Below are positions 1 through 10,839 of a stretch of 64,000 bases of DNA, one piece after another. Below the pieces are notes generated by a model that did not search any database, was not told where the DNA came from, and saw only the letters and a list, made by a program, of their open reading frames with translations. Location: positions 216,760,997-216,824,996 of the forward strand of contig NC_081406.1 in the NCBI RefSeq assembly GCF_030272615.1, written 5' to 3'. The stretch is from Cryptomeria japonica (taxonomy: Eukaryota; Streptophyta; Pinopsida; Cupressales; Cupressaceae). Position numbers and translations under genes: made by a program. The stretch's first letter is position 1. Each line of letters begins with the position of its first letter.

Positions 1-1419
1 AACCGTGAGTGTAAGATCATACCATGTTCATTAAAATAAAATGAAATAAAAAATGTCATTGTAAAATTTTCTATGCTAGTTTCAATTAATTAGATAATCA
101 ATATCATAAATAGCTTATATAAAAAAATTGAGTCTCAAATTAGTATTGTTTAACATGTGAAGAATTTGATAAAGATGGGTAGGTATGCTTAGCTTTAGTT
201 GTAATAAATGCTTGATCTATTTTGGTGCATGATGTATGATCCAAATTAGTTTTTTTTCTATCATATTTGTATTTGTATCACTTTGGAAAAGTAGAAATTG
301 ACTTTTACTCTATTATGCTTCAATCTTATACCTACAGTTATAATATTTACATATTTGACTTTTAATTATTATTTTGTGGCATTAAACATGCCATGTAGCC
401 TAGACCATTATATTTCAAGTCTTCAAATTCACATTTTTATCTAACTCTCAAAAATTTTGGGCTCCCAAGTTTTGGCCTAAACTTGTAATGCTAGAGAGAA
501 AGTTAACTAGCCTTGCAAATTGCAACTTAATGAAGTCCCTAGGTTGATTCAAAATTACATTTACAATCTTTAACCAAAACAAGAAACATTAAATATAAGG
601 GTTGAGTTCAAGTCATCATGACATAAGGATTAGATTAGGTACATGTTAGATGTCAACTCTTGCACAAAAATATGTCATTTGGACACTAGATCATTAGTCA
701 AGGACAAAAGGTCAGTGTGAGTTTGAAAGGAGTGGAAAAGGGTGCTACAAATGTTCTTTTCATCTTACAAACATTAAAATATTTTAGTTACAATATACAT
801 ATCAATAAGTGAATAAATGGTGCACTTTTAAGATTATCAATCTTAAAGTTGATGTACCTACAAACAAACAAACACAGTTCAATGATAATAAATTCAACAA
901 TTTAAAATTAACTAAATTGTTCAATTGAAATCTTAGCCCAAGTTAGCTACATGGGCCATAGTTAGCCGAAATAAGTAAACACTGCCACAATAGATTTAAG
1001 GGAGTCATAACTAAAATGCTTTAATAAGATAAGTGGTCCCCTCTGTAATTGAAACTCTTCAATAAGTAAGTGTTTGTTTTATTACTAGTGACAATGTTTA
1101 TCTTACAAAAAGGTTTAGTAAGGAATTAATATACCATGTGCAAAGCCCTAACACTATAATATATGAGTATGGGTTGAACATCAAATCAAGTGTAAAGACT
1201 CATGTATATGTCAATTTTGTAATATTGTTGGTCTATTTTTTGCTACTTATTCAAGCACATATATATATATATACATTTGTAGGAAATGTTGTTGGTCATT
1301 TTATTCTTGTAGATTTTTAACTACAACTTCTATGTAATTTAATTTTTTAATACAAAATAGAAAAAGTGTAAAGACTCAACATGACAAAAAATAAAGTTGA
1401 ATTCAATTTGAATAAATTT
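1..1419. other. AT-rich intergenic DNA, no gene seen
   Basis: No coding region, RNA gene or element terminus could be supported here. The stretch is strongly AT-rich with many short A and T runs and a small TA microsatellite near 1258-1273. A 60-codon ORF at 1138-1320 has low-complexity hydrophobic composition and no family resemblance, so it is treated as chance. Confidence 0.6.
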
Positions 1420-2110
1420 TACTTAAAACCCTAGTTAATAAACTAAATTCGAATCTAGTCTGAATACAAAGACCATAAAATCATTAAAAAAAAGATCCAA
1501 TTTAAATAATAAATTTAACCCACCAAACATTCAAAATAAACCAAAGCAAAGTCATCAATCATACACCCAATGCGTACTTTTCAAAGAAAAAACCTTAAAT
1601 AATAAACTAAATTTGAGTCTAATCCAAATATGATGCCCCTGAAATCATTTAAAAATATGACTAGATTTAAATGATAATAAATTTAACCCAGCAAATAATG
1701 AAGAGAAACAAAAGTAATCATTAATTCATACACCAAATATGTACTTATAGAAGCGATAAGGTCCTCAAGATCATTTTTCACAACTAACCCACAAAATCTA
1801 TAGCGTTATGAGGTCCTCAAGATCATGTTTTACAACTAACCCACAAAGTCTATATGATGATGACAGAGGATTGAACTTCATTAAAAAGTAAAACTAAAGG
1901 TGTCTAAATAGTCCTAGAATTAACCCATCAAACATTGACAATAGATAAAAGAAAGAAAATAAAATAAAATAAAATAAAAAATCATTAATTCATACACCTA
2001 ATATGCAGTCGTTCAAACCATGTTTCACAACTAACCCATGAAGTCTATAAGCTTATGACCGACAGGTTGAACTTCATCAAGAAGTAAAATAAAACTGAAG
2101 GCGTCAGGTA
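1420..2110. repeat. Diverged direct repeats upstream of the DUF538 gene
   Basis: Several phrases recur in the same order with drift. 'aaccca(c/g/t)caaa' is near 1515, 1686 and 1925. 'catacacc(c/a/t)aat' is near 1560, 1727 and 1991. 'acaactaaccca' is near 1781, 1832 and 2029, the last two followed by similar 'ttgaacttcat' blocks. The spacing is irregular (about 165-265 bp), so this is an old, degenerate tandem array rather than a clean satellite. It ends about 140 bp before the likely DUF538 start codon and occupies its promoter region. Confidence 0.6.
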
Positions 2111-2249
2111 GACTTGAGGAACGGTAGGAAAGACTAGTCGTTGGGTTTCACATGACTTTAAGCGAATATACGGAGCAACGGGAAGAATCGATAAAGTATA
2201 ACCCCAAACACATAATATGTGGCCTTCATTACTTCTAACACAAGAAAGG

Positions 2250-2735
2250 ATGTCTGGGGCCAGGCTTTCTTTACTCAGCTGCACCATTTTGACGGGGATT
2301 CTGATGTTTTCCCCAAAATCCTGTAGTTCCAATTCCCTCACGGCATACGAAGTGCTACAGGAATATGGGTTTCCAATCGGCCTTTTGCCTGCAAATGTGG
2401 TGAGTTATACTTTGGATACAAGCGATGGGAGCTTCGTTGTGAATTTGAACTCTACTTGCAAGTTCAAGATTGATTCATATCATCTCAAGTATAAGAAGAA
2501 ATTTACTGGCACGATCAGCTATGATTCATTGAAGGATTTGGATGGCATCAGCGTTAAAGTCTGGTTTTTCTATCTCAGTATTAACAAAGTGTTGAGGGAA
2601 GGGGATGAGTTGGAGTTTTATGTGGGTTCTTTCTCTGCGTCTTTTCCTGTCAGTAATTTTGATGTATGCCCACAATGTGGGTGTGGGTTAGATTGTGTTG
2701 GAGTAGACTCACAGTCGCTCCTTGAGGACTCATGA
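2250..2735 (+). CDS. DUF538 family protein, probably secreted
   Basis: The frame is open for 161 codons and encodes a protein of the plant DUF538 family, small proteins of about 150-170 residues whose biochemical role is not established. The family pattern is clear: 'AYEVLQEYGFPIGLLP' near residue 35, a central beta-rich stretch with 'LKYKKKFTGTIS' and 'GISVKVWFFYL', 'GDELEFYVG' near residue 115, and the Cys-rich end 'CPQCGCGLDC'. The frame is open to an ATG at 2217, but the ATG at 2250 is preferred because it gives a basic-then-hydrophobic N-terminus ending in SCSS that looks like a cleavable secretion signal. No intron is needed and no break is visible. A short acidic tail follows the usual family end. 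No strong TATA box is seen; AATGAA at 2820 could serve polyadenylation. This is the only convincing host gene in the window. Confidence 0.88.
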   Translation: MSGARLSLLSCTILTGILMFSPKSCSSNSLTAYEVLQEYGFPIGLLPANVVSYTLDTSDGSFVVNLNSTCKFKIDSYHLKYKKKFTGTISYDSLKDLDGISVKVWFFYLSINKVLREGDELEFYVGSFSASFPVSNFDVCPQCGCGLDCVGVDSQSLLEDS

Positions 2736-3654
2736 ACAGCTGCTGGGTTAGATTTAGATTGTCTCTGTTGTGAATGTGCTTGTGCTGAAGTTCTGAACTT
2801 GTAAACGAAGTTATCTTTTAATGAATTATTTCTCCTTTCATTTAAGCGTGTATAACAGATTATTATTTTCTTTTCATGTTGGAATGTTTTATTCAAATTT
2901 TGTTGTTTTGTAATTCAGAAATATAAGTTTAAACTAACTAAACTATTTAAACTACAATTCTTTAATGATTGTTCAATGATTGTTCAAGTTATTTGAATAT
3001 CACATCAAAACATTTTAACTAAATTACAACTTCTTAATGACTGTTCAAGTTATTCACATGTCTATCTTTTCAAAGCATTTTCATAAATTTGTGTGTTTTT
3101 TAACATAAGTTATAAATATGTCATGCATTATATATATAGCATGTTCATAATCTTGTGTTATATTTCATTCTCAAAATTTGTGTTACGAAAACAGAATAAT
3201 TTTTATTTTTATTTTCACACTGGTTAAGGCACAAGTTTGAACACTCATTTAGGATTAACACAGCATGATAACTTATAACCTTCATCTTACTACTCTAAGG
3301 AATGAAAATGAAGGTATGTAATAATCTGAAGTAGATTCCAAACTAAACTTGATAATGATAATTAACTTAACTTATTATACAAGTAGATTAAAATGCTACT
3401 ATTTTTAAGGATGGATATTTAACTCCTTCAACCTTTAGAAATGATTTGTCATATATTCTTCTTACGATGTTTGATGAATTTTTCTGCCACGGAATTAATT
3501 AGTTTATCCTCAAATCACATTTTCTATACTTGTTTCATTGAATGTCATTTATAAAAAAATAGTAAAATGATTTATATCAAACATATATACGAATAACTTG
3601 GAATTACATGGTCCTTATTTCCTCTTAACAATTGAAAACAAGGAATGAAAAAGG
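2736..3654. other. Intergenic DNA downstream of the DUF538 gene
   Basis: The first 100-150 bp probably form the 3' untranslated region of the DUF538 gene. The rest is AT-rich with a short local duplication near 2960-2985 (attgttcaatgattgttcaa). No other gene, terminus or element signature was found. Confidence 0.5.
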
Positions 3655-3830
3655 CAAGGTATACTGGCCTACCCCTCCCCTTTATGAATACGGGTACAAG
3701 AAAACAATTATTTTACTTGCTACTCTAACGACATAACTAAGCTACAAATAAGACGTACATATGTTATACCTGAAGGATTTAAACTTGTGACCTATCTTTC
3801 AAACATACAAGTTCTCTACCACTAGACCAA
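3655..3830 (-). mobile_element. tRNA-derived SINE-like sequence
   Basis: Read on the minus strand, 3823-3775 carries the two internal promoter boxes of a tRNA-type RNA polymerase III gene. These are a box-A-like TAGTGGTAGAG and, about 37 nt on, a degenerate box B (AAGTTTAAATCC against GGTTCGAATCC). The downstream part is unlike any tRNA acceptor half and runs to about 3655 through a GGGGAGGGG stretch. This is the arrangement of plant tRNA-derived SINEs. No clear terminal tail or duplicated flank was identified, so both ends are approximate. A true tRNA gene is unlikely because no acceptor stem can be formed. Confidence 0.42.
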
Positions 3831-3835
3831 CTCAA

Positions 3836-5203
3836 ATATACTAATATCTATTACGACAAATAATAATCTTTTTGTTTTTATTTTTATCTAAACTGTTGTA
3901 ATCCACAATTCATTTCATTTTAAACCTCATTTATGATAAAAATTTGAAATGTGAAATATCTAAAATGCTCTTGACATAATATTCCCCACACACACTAACC
4001 TACTACCATTGAACTTGGTATTGTTTTTCTTTATAAGCCCAAAGAAATAGGCTATGGTACGCCAAGGTAAGACATTTGGCCGCACTAAAAACAGGGATGA
4101 CTTCTTTTACTAGCAAGATTTCCTCCACAGTCAGGATAATTAGATCCATGGCAATGGCATCACGTGGAATAGTGGCTTGGAACATTGCTGCAGCGTGCAA
4201 GGGCAGGGGCAACCTGCAGGAGGACGGTCACTAGGCAACACACTATAAGCTACATGATGCTCCGCAGGGCAGGGTGTTGAGTATACAACAGTAACACAGA
4301 AACTAAAATCACTTCAAGGTACATTTAATGTTAGAATTATCCTCAACAATATGCATTTGAACTTAATTCGATTGTTAAGACTTTTCTATTTAAATGTTCC
4401 ATTTTTTTAATATTATCTTGGTGGATTAAGTTGAGGTAGAGGAAAATAAGGTGGATTTAGTTCAACAAGATAATGTAGAAAACATAACATGGTTTCTATA
4501 GCATAAAAATAATGTGGATTTAGTTCAACAAGATAATGTAGAAGTAGTTCAACAAGATAATGTAGAAGACATAACATGTTATTACAATCTATCTCTTAAT
4601 ACATCTTTATTATACACATGGATCTCATGTAACTAGAATAATGGTCTTTTTATGATTATTACGTGAGTTATTTAGAGAAATAAAGTTCATTTCTTATATC
4701 ATAATTTAATTGTAACTTTTACTTTTGATGACTAATTCATTCATTCCAAACAATGAAAAGCTTGCACTATGTCTTTTTTGTACAACATGTATGTAATTCT
4801 TGATTCCCTTTAATAATAGGTTTCAAGCTTATATTCCAACTTTCACTTGAGACACAATACCTTTCACAAGTAGGTTGCATTACTCATTTCAAGAAAAACT
4901 CTTTATATAATGATTACAACATTAATCACTCTCTTTAACAAAGGTGATCTCCCAAAAGATAGCATGCTAATGGGAAGGAAAATTTCTCCCTAACCTACCA
5001 TATATGTCATCATCAACCCTCTTGGGGCTTTGGGCATACCTCCAAGTAAGGATAAGCATCTTTATAGTCATCGTTCTCAAGAAAAATACAATACTTAGAG
5101 TTAACACTTGCATTCCTCTCAAAATGGGACAATATCTTAAACTAACACATATTCCTTTTCACTACACAAGAACATAAACTAGAGAAATTTATAAAATGAA
5201 CTC
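3836..5203. other. Intergenic DNA left of Copia1
   Basis: No gene is recognised. An ORF at 4003-4212 on the minus strand has no family features. The segment 4260-5203 is continuous with 11902 onward once Copia1 is removed, but what it belonged to is not recognised. Confidence 0.5.
4451..4568. repeat. Short direct repeat, three units
   Basis: A unit of about 30 bp, 'gtggatttagttcaacaaga' plus 'taatgtagaa', occurs at 4451-4480 and 4512-4541. A third, shortened unit follows directly to 4568. The flanking 'acataacatg' is also duplicated. It looks like local slippage. Confidence 0.7.
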
Positions 5204-6267
5204 TGTTAGGACTCGGAGGCAACTAAGAGAGGGGGGTGAATCAGTTGTCTATTAATTCCAACCCAAATATAACTTAATCAAACTTGATGCATAATACCGG
5301 CAAACCAAACTTAATGCCGGTTGACAGTTTAATAGTTAATAATAGTACCGGTAAAGTTTAATGCATGAAATAGAAAGACAAATAACATCCACAACACATA
5401 ACACATATATTTGTAAGTGGAAACCCTATAAGGGGAAAAACCACAGTGGGAAACCTTACCAACAATCAGATGATACTACTGCAAATAGTATGTGTGTACA
5501 AATGGGGTCTGCACATGCAGAAATGCCAACTTGCTAGAGTTCACTGCTCAATCACAAAATAAGAGTCACACTGACTACAATTGGATGGTTAAATCTAGTG
5601 ATAATGTACTACTCAAAGTAGCATCTTCATATGCTGGATTCAGTACTAGTTAAGCTCTGTTTGTCTTCTTCAAAACCTTCCTTTAATCTTCAAATGATGT
5701 CTATGTGAGTAGCTCTTCTTATATTTGCATATACCTTATTACATTCCTCTTCCTCTACTATGTTAATCTCACAAATGAGATCTTACATATATACCAAAAC
5801 CTAAGACCAAATGTGTAGGTCGACTTACTAAGAATATTACAATTAAATCAATTACAAATGAATCATTATGCGATGCATCAAGTTAGCTTAATACATTTAC
5901 CATAATAACCAATAAATCATCTCCATAACATGTCATGCTGATCTGGAATAGATAACTCTTGCTAGTCCATAACCTAGACCAATTTGCTAGTAACAACAAA
6001 TATGCAAACTCGATTAGACCAAAAACCAAATCACCAAAACCAAGTGTCCAAACCATGTCTTTGACATAACCAAGTAATCTCCAGATGATAATAGACCATC
6101 CTTAGTGCCGGTGAACAATATAACCTAGTGGTGAACCAAATACTGGTGACTGTGCATAAGTCACTGAGCATGTTGGTGAACATAACCAAAGATCTGCAGT
6201 GTTGATAAGTGTTGACAAGTGTTGACATCAATGACAAAACCAATACAATACATCCATAATACCAACA
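5204..6267 (-). repeat. 3' LTR of Copia1
   Basis: It is the 1064 bp copy of the terminal repeat, bounded by the PPT at 6268. It carries the block GGGGAAAAACCACAGTGGG (5437-5455), a module shared by most copia and LARD LTRs in this window, and the 3' arm of the PPT hairpin at 6219-6233. Many substitutions separate it from the 5' LTR, so the insertion is old. Confidence 0.92.
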
Positions 6268-6296
6268 ATCTCCCCCTTTGGCATTGATGGCAACAC
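6219..6296 (-). promoter_or_regulatory. Inverted repeat enclosing the PPT (predicted RNA hairpin)
   Basis: The 15 nt block at 6282-6296 (cattgatggcaacac) and the block at 6219-6233 (gtgttgacatcaatg) are reverse complements except for one position. The first lies in the internal 3' untranslated region and the second inside the LTR. The 48 nt between them hold the PPT and the LTR start. In the genomic RNA this would form a stem of 14 pairs with the PPT in the loop. No function is known to me. Confidence 0.6.
6268..6279 (-). promoter_or_regulatory. Polypurine tract of Copia1
   Basis: On the minus strand this reads AAAGGGGGAGAT and directly abuts the TGTTGG start of the 3' LTR. This is where plus-strand DNA synthesis would be primed during reverse transcription. 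Confidence 0.88.
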
Positions 6297-6439
6297 AAGA
6301 TGGAAAAACCATCTAAGTGCCAAAGCAAAAATGCCAAAAACCAAAAACCAACAATCTCCCAAAGAGATCAATTACCAGAAATCAAGATACATAATATTAC
6401 TCCCCCAAAGAGTAATCTCTCCCCAAAAGATAATGTGTT

Positions 6440-6560
6440 TTTCCATATATATCTCTCCCCCTTTGACATGAAATGCCAAAGCAATACAAAAACCAGATAT
6501 AACCAATTCATAGAACTAATTTCAAATACCAACTTATCTAACTACTCCCCCTAAGAAGTA
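6440..6560 (-). promoter_or_regulatory. Secondary PPT-like tracts in the Copia1 3' untranslated region
   Basis: Minus-strand AAAGGGGGAGAG at 6453-6464 and TTAGGGGGAGTA at 6543-6554 lie about 185 and 275 nt upstream of the primary tract. Equivalent extra tracts occur in Copia3 (28540-28665) and LARD1 (33195-33335). They may prime extra plus-strand starts. Confidence 0.5.
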
Positions 6561-6632
6561 GCTCTCCTTCATCAAAGCCAGAAAAAGGTTTCTCTATTAA
6601 TTTCTGTCAGTCTGATGTCATTCTCCAACTGT

Positions 6633-9600
6633 CTAAATTTTTACTGGTGAGGGTATAACCCGAAGTTGCTCTCTGAGATATTCAAAAGTTTCCTTAGGCA
6701 AAGGCTTAGTAAAGATATCTACAATCTTCTCTTTAGTATTCACATAGACCAATTTCACTTCTTTTGCTTCAACATTCTCTTTTAGAAAATTGAATTTGAT
6801 AGAAACATGTTTAGTTTTAGAGTGAAATACTGGATTCTTGGATATATCAATTGCTGCCAATTATCACAGTAAATGATTATAGGTTCTTTGCATTTTACCT
6901 TTATGTCCTTCAACATTTTGTTAATCCATAATACCTTAGTACAATTAGTTGCTACTGCAACATATTCTGATTTTGTTGTTGATAATGATGTACAACTCTA
7001 TTTCTTGCTCAACCATGAAATCAATCTGCTACCAAGAAAGAATGCTTCGTCAGTGGTTCTCTTTCTGTCATCTACATCTATTGCCCAATTTGCATCTGTG
7101 TATGGACATAAATCAAAGTTTTCATCTTTAGGATATCATAAACCAAGATTTGTTGTGCCTTGTAGATACCAGAAAATCCTTTTTACTGTTGATTCATATT
7201 TTTCCTTAGGATTACTCTAAAATATTGAAACAATACATACTGAATTCATAATATCTGGTCTTGTTTGTGTCAAATACAGTAAACCTCCAATCATAGATTT
7301 ATATCTTGGCGGATTAACAGGTGTTGTATAATCCTTCAATGATAGTTTGTCTATTGTAATCATAGGAGTACTTACTGGTTTAGAGTTTTCCATACCAAAT
7401 TTCTTTAGTATTTCTTTCAAGTACTTTGATTGATATATGAATATACCTTTATCAGTCTGTGAAATCTACAATCCTAAAAAGAATTTTATCTCCCCAATCA
7501 TAGACATTTCAAATTCTTCTTGCATCTTGTTAGAAAAGTCTTTACACAATCCATCTTCTCCTCCAAAAATGATATCATCAAAAAACACTTCAATAACCAA
7601 GATGTCATCATTAGTCACTTTGAAATATAAGTTGTTGTTAGCATTACCTTTAGTGTAACCAAGCTTCAAAAGATATCTGTCCAATCTAGCATATCAAGCT
7701 CTAGGAGCTTGCTTCAATCCATATAAGGCTTTCCTTCACCTGCAAACCATATCTTTGTCATTTGTCAAAGAAAATCCATCATGTTGTTCAATGTAAACTT
7801 CCTCTTCAAGATCACCATTCAAAAATGCACATTTAACATCCATTTGACATACTTTATAGTTCTTGTGTGCTGCAAATGCTAGAAATAGCCTGACTGCCTC
7901 AATTCTAGCTACTGGTGCAAAGGTTTCATTGTAATCAATTCCCTCTTTCTGTGAATATCCCTTACACACTAATCTTGCTTTGTTTCTGATTACCTTACCA
8001 TCTTCATTAAGTTTATTTCTAAATACCCATTTAGTTCCAATTACATTTTTGTTTTTATATCGGGGAACCAAGTCCATGTGTTATTCTTTTCAATTTGCTT
8101 CAATTTATCTTCCATAGCCTTAATCCAATGTTTATCTTCACATGCCTCATTAACTGATGCTAGTTCAATTTGAAAAATTAGACATGCCTCTTCATTTGCC
8201 AGTCTTCCTCTTGTCATAACTCCTTGATACTTATTCCCAATTATCTAGCTTTCAGAGTGATTCAATCTTACATACCTAAGTGTATTCACTTGTTGTTGTT
8301 CTTCAGTCACTGTAGAATTTTCTGATGATGTCAGGGTGACTGGATCAATATTTTGTACCAGTGTATTTAGTGTAGGTTCATTTGTGATTATCTCAACTGT
8401 CGGTTCAGAGTCCATAGACCTTGAATTACCTCTAAACTGTTCATCAATCTTCACATTTACACTCTCAATGATTCTCTGTAGTCTTTTATTAAAGCATCTA
8501 TATGCCTTGAGCTTAGATGAATAACCAAGAAATATTCCTTCATTACTTCTAGGATCAAATTTATCAATATACTCATCTCTCCTAATATAACATTTGCTTC
8601 CAAATATTCTAAAATATTTAAGAGTAGGAGTATTGCCAAACCATAGTTCATGAGGGGTCTTACCGGTTTCACCTTTGATGTGAACTCCATTGAATGTGTA
8701 AACCATTGTATTGACTTCTTCTCTCCAATACACATGAGGTAGGTTTTCTTCTGATATCATGCTTTTGGCTGCATCCAGAATAGTTCTATTCTTCCTTTCC
8801 ACAACTCCATTCTACTGGGGTGTCTGAGGCACTGATAACTGTCTTCTGGTTCCATTCACTTCACAGAATGTATTAAATTCCTTAGATGTGAATTCACCTC
8901 CTTGATCTGATCTTAAACATTTGATTTTCTTATCGGTTTCATTCTCTACCATTACCTTGAATAGTTTGAATTTCCTAAAAGCTTCTGATTTCTCCCTGAG
9001 AAAAGTAACCCAACACATTCTAGAATAATCATCAATGATTAGCATAAAATATCTATCTCCTTTTAGACTTCTAGTTCTTGCTAGACCACATAAATCAGTA
9101 TGAATTAAATCAAGAACATTATTGGATTTCTCTAGAATACTCTAAAAAGTTGTTCTAACTTGCTTTCCAAATTGACATTCCTTACATACTGGATTGTGAG
9201 GTTTTACAATCTTAGGTAAATCCCTTACTGCCTTAGCTGCACTGATCTTCACAATGCAATCAAAATTTACATGACAAAGTCTTTTATGCCATAACCAACT
9301 TTCATCAATATGTGCAATTAAGCATGTCTTCTCATTGTTATTCAAGTGAAAGATATTGCCTCTAGTCTAATTACCAGTTGCAATTTCCAAACCAGTTCTA
9401 TTCATGATTTTGCATTTACCATTCTTGAATTGTAACTAAAATCCCTTTTCAACTAATTGACCAACACTCAAAAGATTATGCTTCAAACCTTCAACATAAT
9501 AAATGTTGTTAGTATTGTGCTTACCATCAAACGATATAGTGTCTTTTCCCCTGATCAAACAAGCTTTATCATCCCCAAATATTACTAGACCTCCATTGTA

Positions 9601-9816
9601 TTCCTAAAAGGTTAAGAATTTACTTTTATCACTAGTCATATGATGTGAACATCCAGAATCAATGATCCATTCATCCTTTTCTTCAATTTTAGATGCCAGA
9701 GCTTGCTCCATCGGTTGTACAGTAGGTGTCGGTTGATCTTCTGTTATTGCAACAAAATCCCATCCATTGTCTATCGGTTCCTCATCAGAATCATCAGTAA
9801 TTCCTTCATCAACATA
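6633..9816 (-). pseudogene. Copia1 pol: protease, integrase, RT and RNase H remnants
   Basis: In element order the region shows a copia protease with 'WIIDSGCSHHMT' near 9680-9650. The GAG-pre-integrase zinc segment follows (LWHKRLCHVNFD and CKECQFGKQ, 9310-9150). The integrase core has 'IIDDYSRM' and 'CLRSDQGGEF', and 'NGVVERKNRTILD' near 8820-8770. RT has '[10 protein letters not shown]' and '[19 protein letters not shown]' near 8030-7800, and its catalytic stretch reads FFDDII, keeping both Asp. The RNase H tail ends 'IVDIFTKPLPKETFEYL' near 6720-6670. Stops occur throughout, with frameshifts between 8245 and 8077 and between 7217 and 6860. The coding order integrase before RT is what defines copia. 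Confidence 0.88.
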
Positions 9817-10782
9817 TTAACATGATTTGTCTCTATTCTTCTTAAATCTGTATCTCTGATATTCAGAGTTAGGCTTATATGTTCTTTTCACTTCTTCTTT
9901 CAATCTTCCATGTCTATCAGGACACCTAGATGCCATATGACCAATTTTATTACAGTTAAAACATTTAAATGGTATTTTACCTTCATACTTACTTCCAATT
10001 AGACCTTTAGGCATTTTCCTTGCAAATAGTTCTTCAAGCTCTTCCAATTCTTCATTCTCTCTTCTGATGTCTTCAAGTTCTCTTGCATAAATTTCTTTCC
10101 AATCAGATTTCTCAAATGATGATGATGATGATGATGCTTTGAAAGCTAAATCAGTTTTAATTGTAGCAATAGGACCAAATTCCTCAACTTCAAAAGCTGA
10201 AAGTTTTCCAACCAAGGTATCTCTAGATACTGATGTATTGGGCATTGTTCTTAATTCATTTATAGCAGTTACTTTCATTTTGTATGCCGGTGGAAATGCT
10301 CTTAAAACTTTAGAAACAATCTCATCTTCACTTAAGGATCCTCCACAACATTGTATAGCCAAAACAATTTCATTAACTCTTTCCATAAAAGAAGAAATTC
10401 TTTCATCTTCTTCCATTTTCAGATTTTCATACCCGACATGGAAGCATTCCAATTTTTCAATTTTGATAGTGGCATCACCTTCATTCAATGTTTCTAATTT
10501 GTCCCAAATAGCTTTAGTAGTAGATCGGTCTAATAATCCCATGATTTGCTGATCTGACCATGCGCTCAAAAGTGCTTATCTTGCTTTGCAATCATTCTCT
10601 TGATCTTTAGCCAAGTTTGGTGGATTAGGTTGACTCTGTGTAGGACCAACATAACCATTCTTTGTAACATCCCATATGTCTCTTCCAATGCAATTCAGAT
10701 GTGTCTCCATTCTAATCTTCCATATACCATAGTTAGTTCCATCAAGCTTCAGACTGTCCCTCCTAAAATAGTTAGTTGCCAT
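9817..10782 (-). pseudogene. Copia1 gag remnant
   Basis: The start ATG at 10782 opens 'MATNYFRRDSLKLDGTNYG', a typical plant copia gag beginning. One stop near 10573 splits the frame, which then continues in register to 9817. The capsid region is recognisable ('ERVNEIVLAIQCCGG', 'SEDEIVSKVLRAFPP'). A run of Ser codons comes from a GAT/ATC-type trinucleotide repeat at 10117-10137. The CCHC zinc knuckle CFNCNKIGHMASRC near 9960-9920 is intact. Gag would form the particle that packages element RNA. Confidence 0.88.
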
Positions 10783-10825
10783 AGAATCTCCTCAAGTTGT
10801 TAAACTTCTACAAAAAGAGGACTTA

Positions 10826-10837
10826 GCTTTGATACCA
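10826..10837 (-). promoter_or_regulatory. Primer binding site of Copia1
   Basis: On the minus strand this reads TGGTATCAAAGC, one base from the initiator-tRNA-Met type site TGGTATCAGAGC, two bases inside the end of the 5' LTR. Confidence 0.88.
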
Positions 10838-10839
10838 CT

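Noticed and set aside
1138..1320. 60-codon ORF in the left intergenic region
   Set aside because: Low-complexity hydrophobic composition, no family resemblance and no context. Best explained by chance in AT-rich DNA.
2250..2735. DUF538 gene as cargo of a transposon
   Set aside because: No LTR, terminal inverted repeat or target duplication surrounds it. It looks like an ordinary host gene.
3775..3823. Possible tRNA gene
   Set aside because: Box A and a weak box B are present, but the sequence outside them cannot form an acceptor stem. Called SINE-like instead.
4003..4212. 69-codon minus-strand ORF
   Set aside because: No recognisable domain and no neighbouring coding signal.
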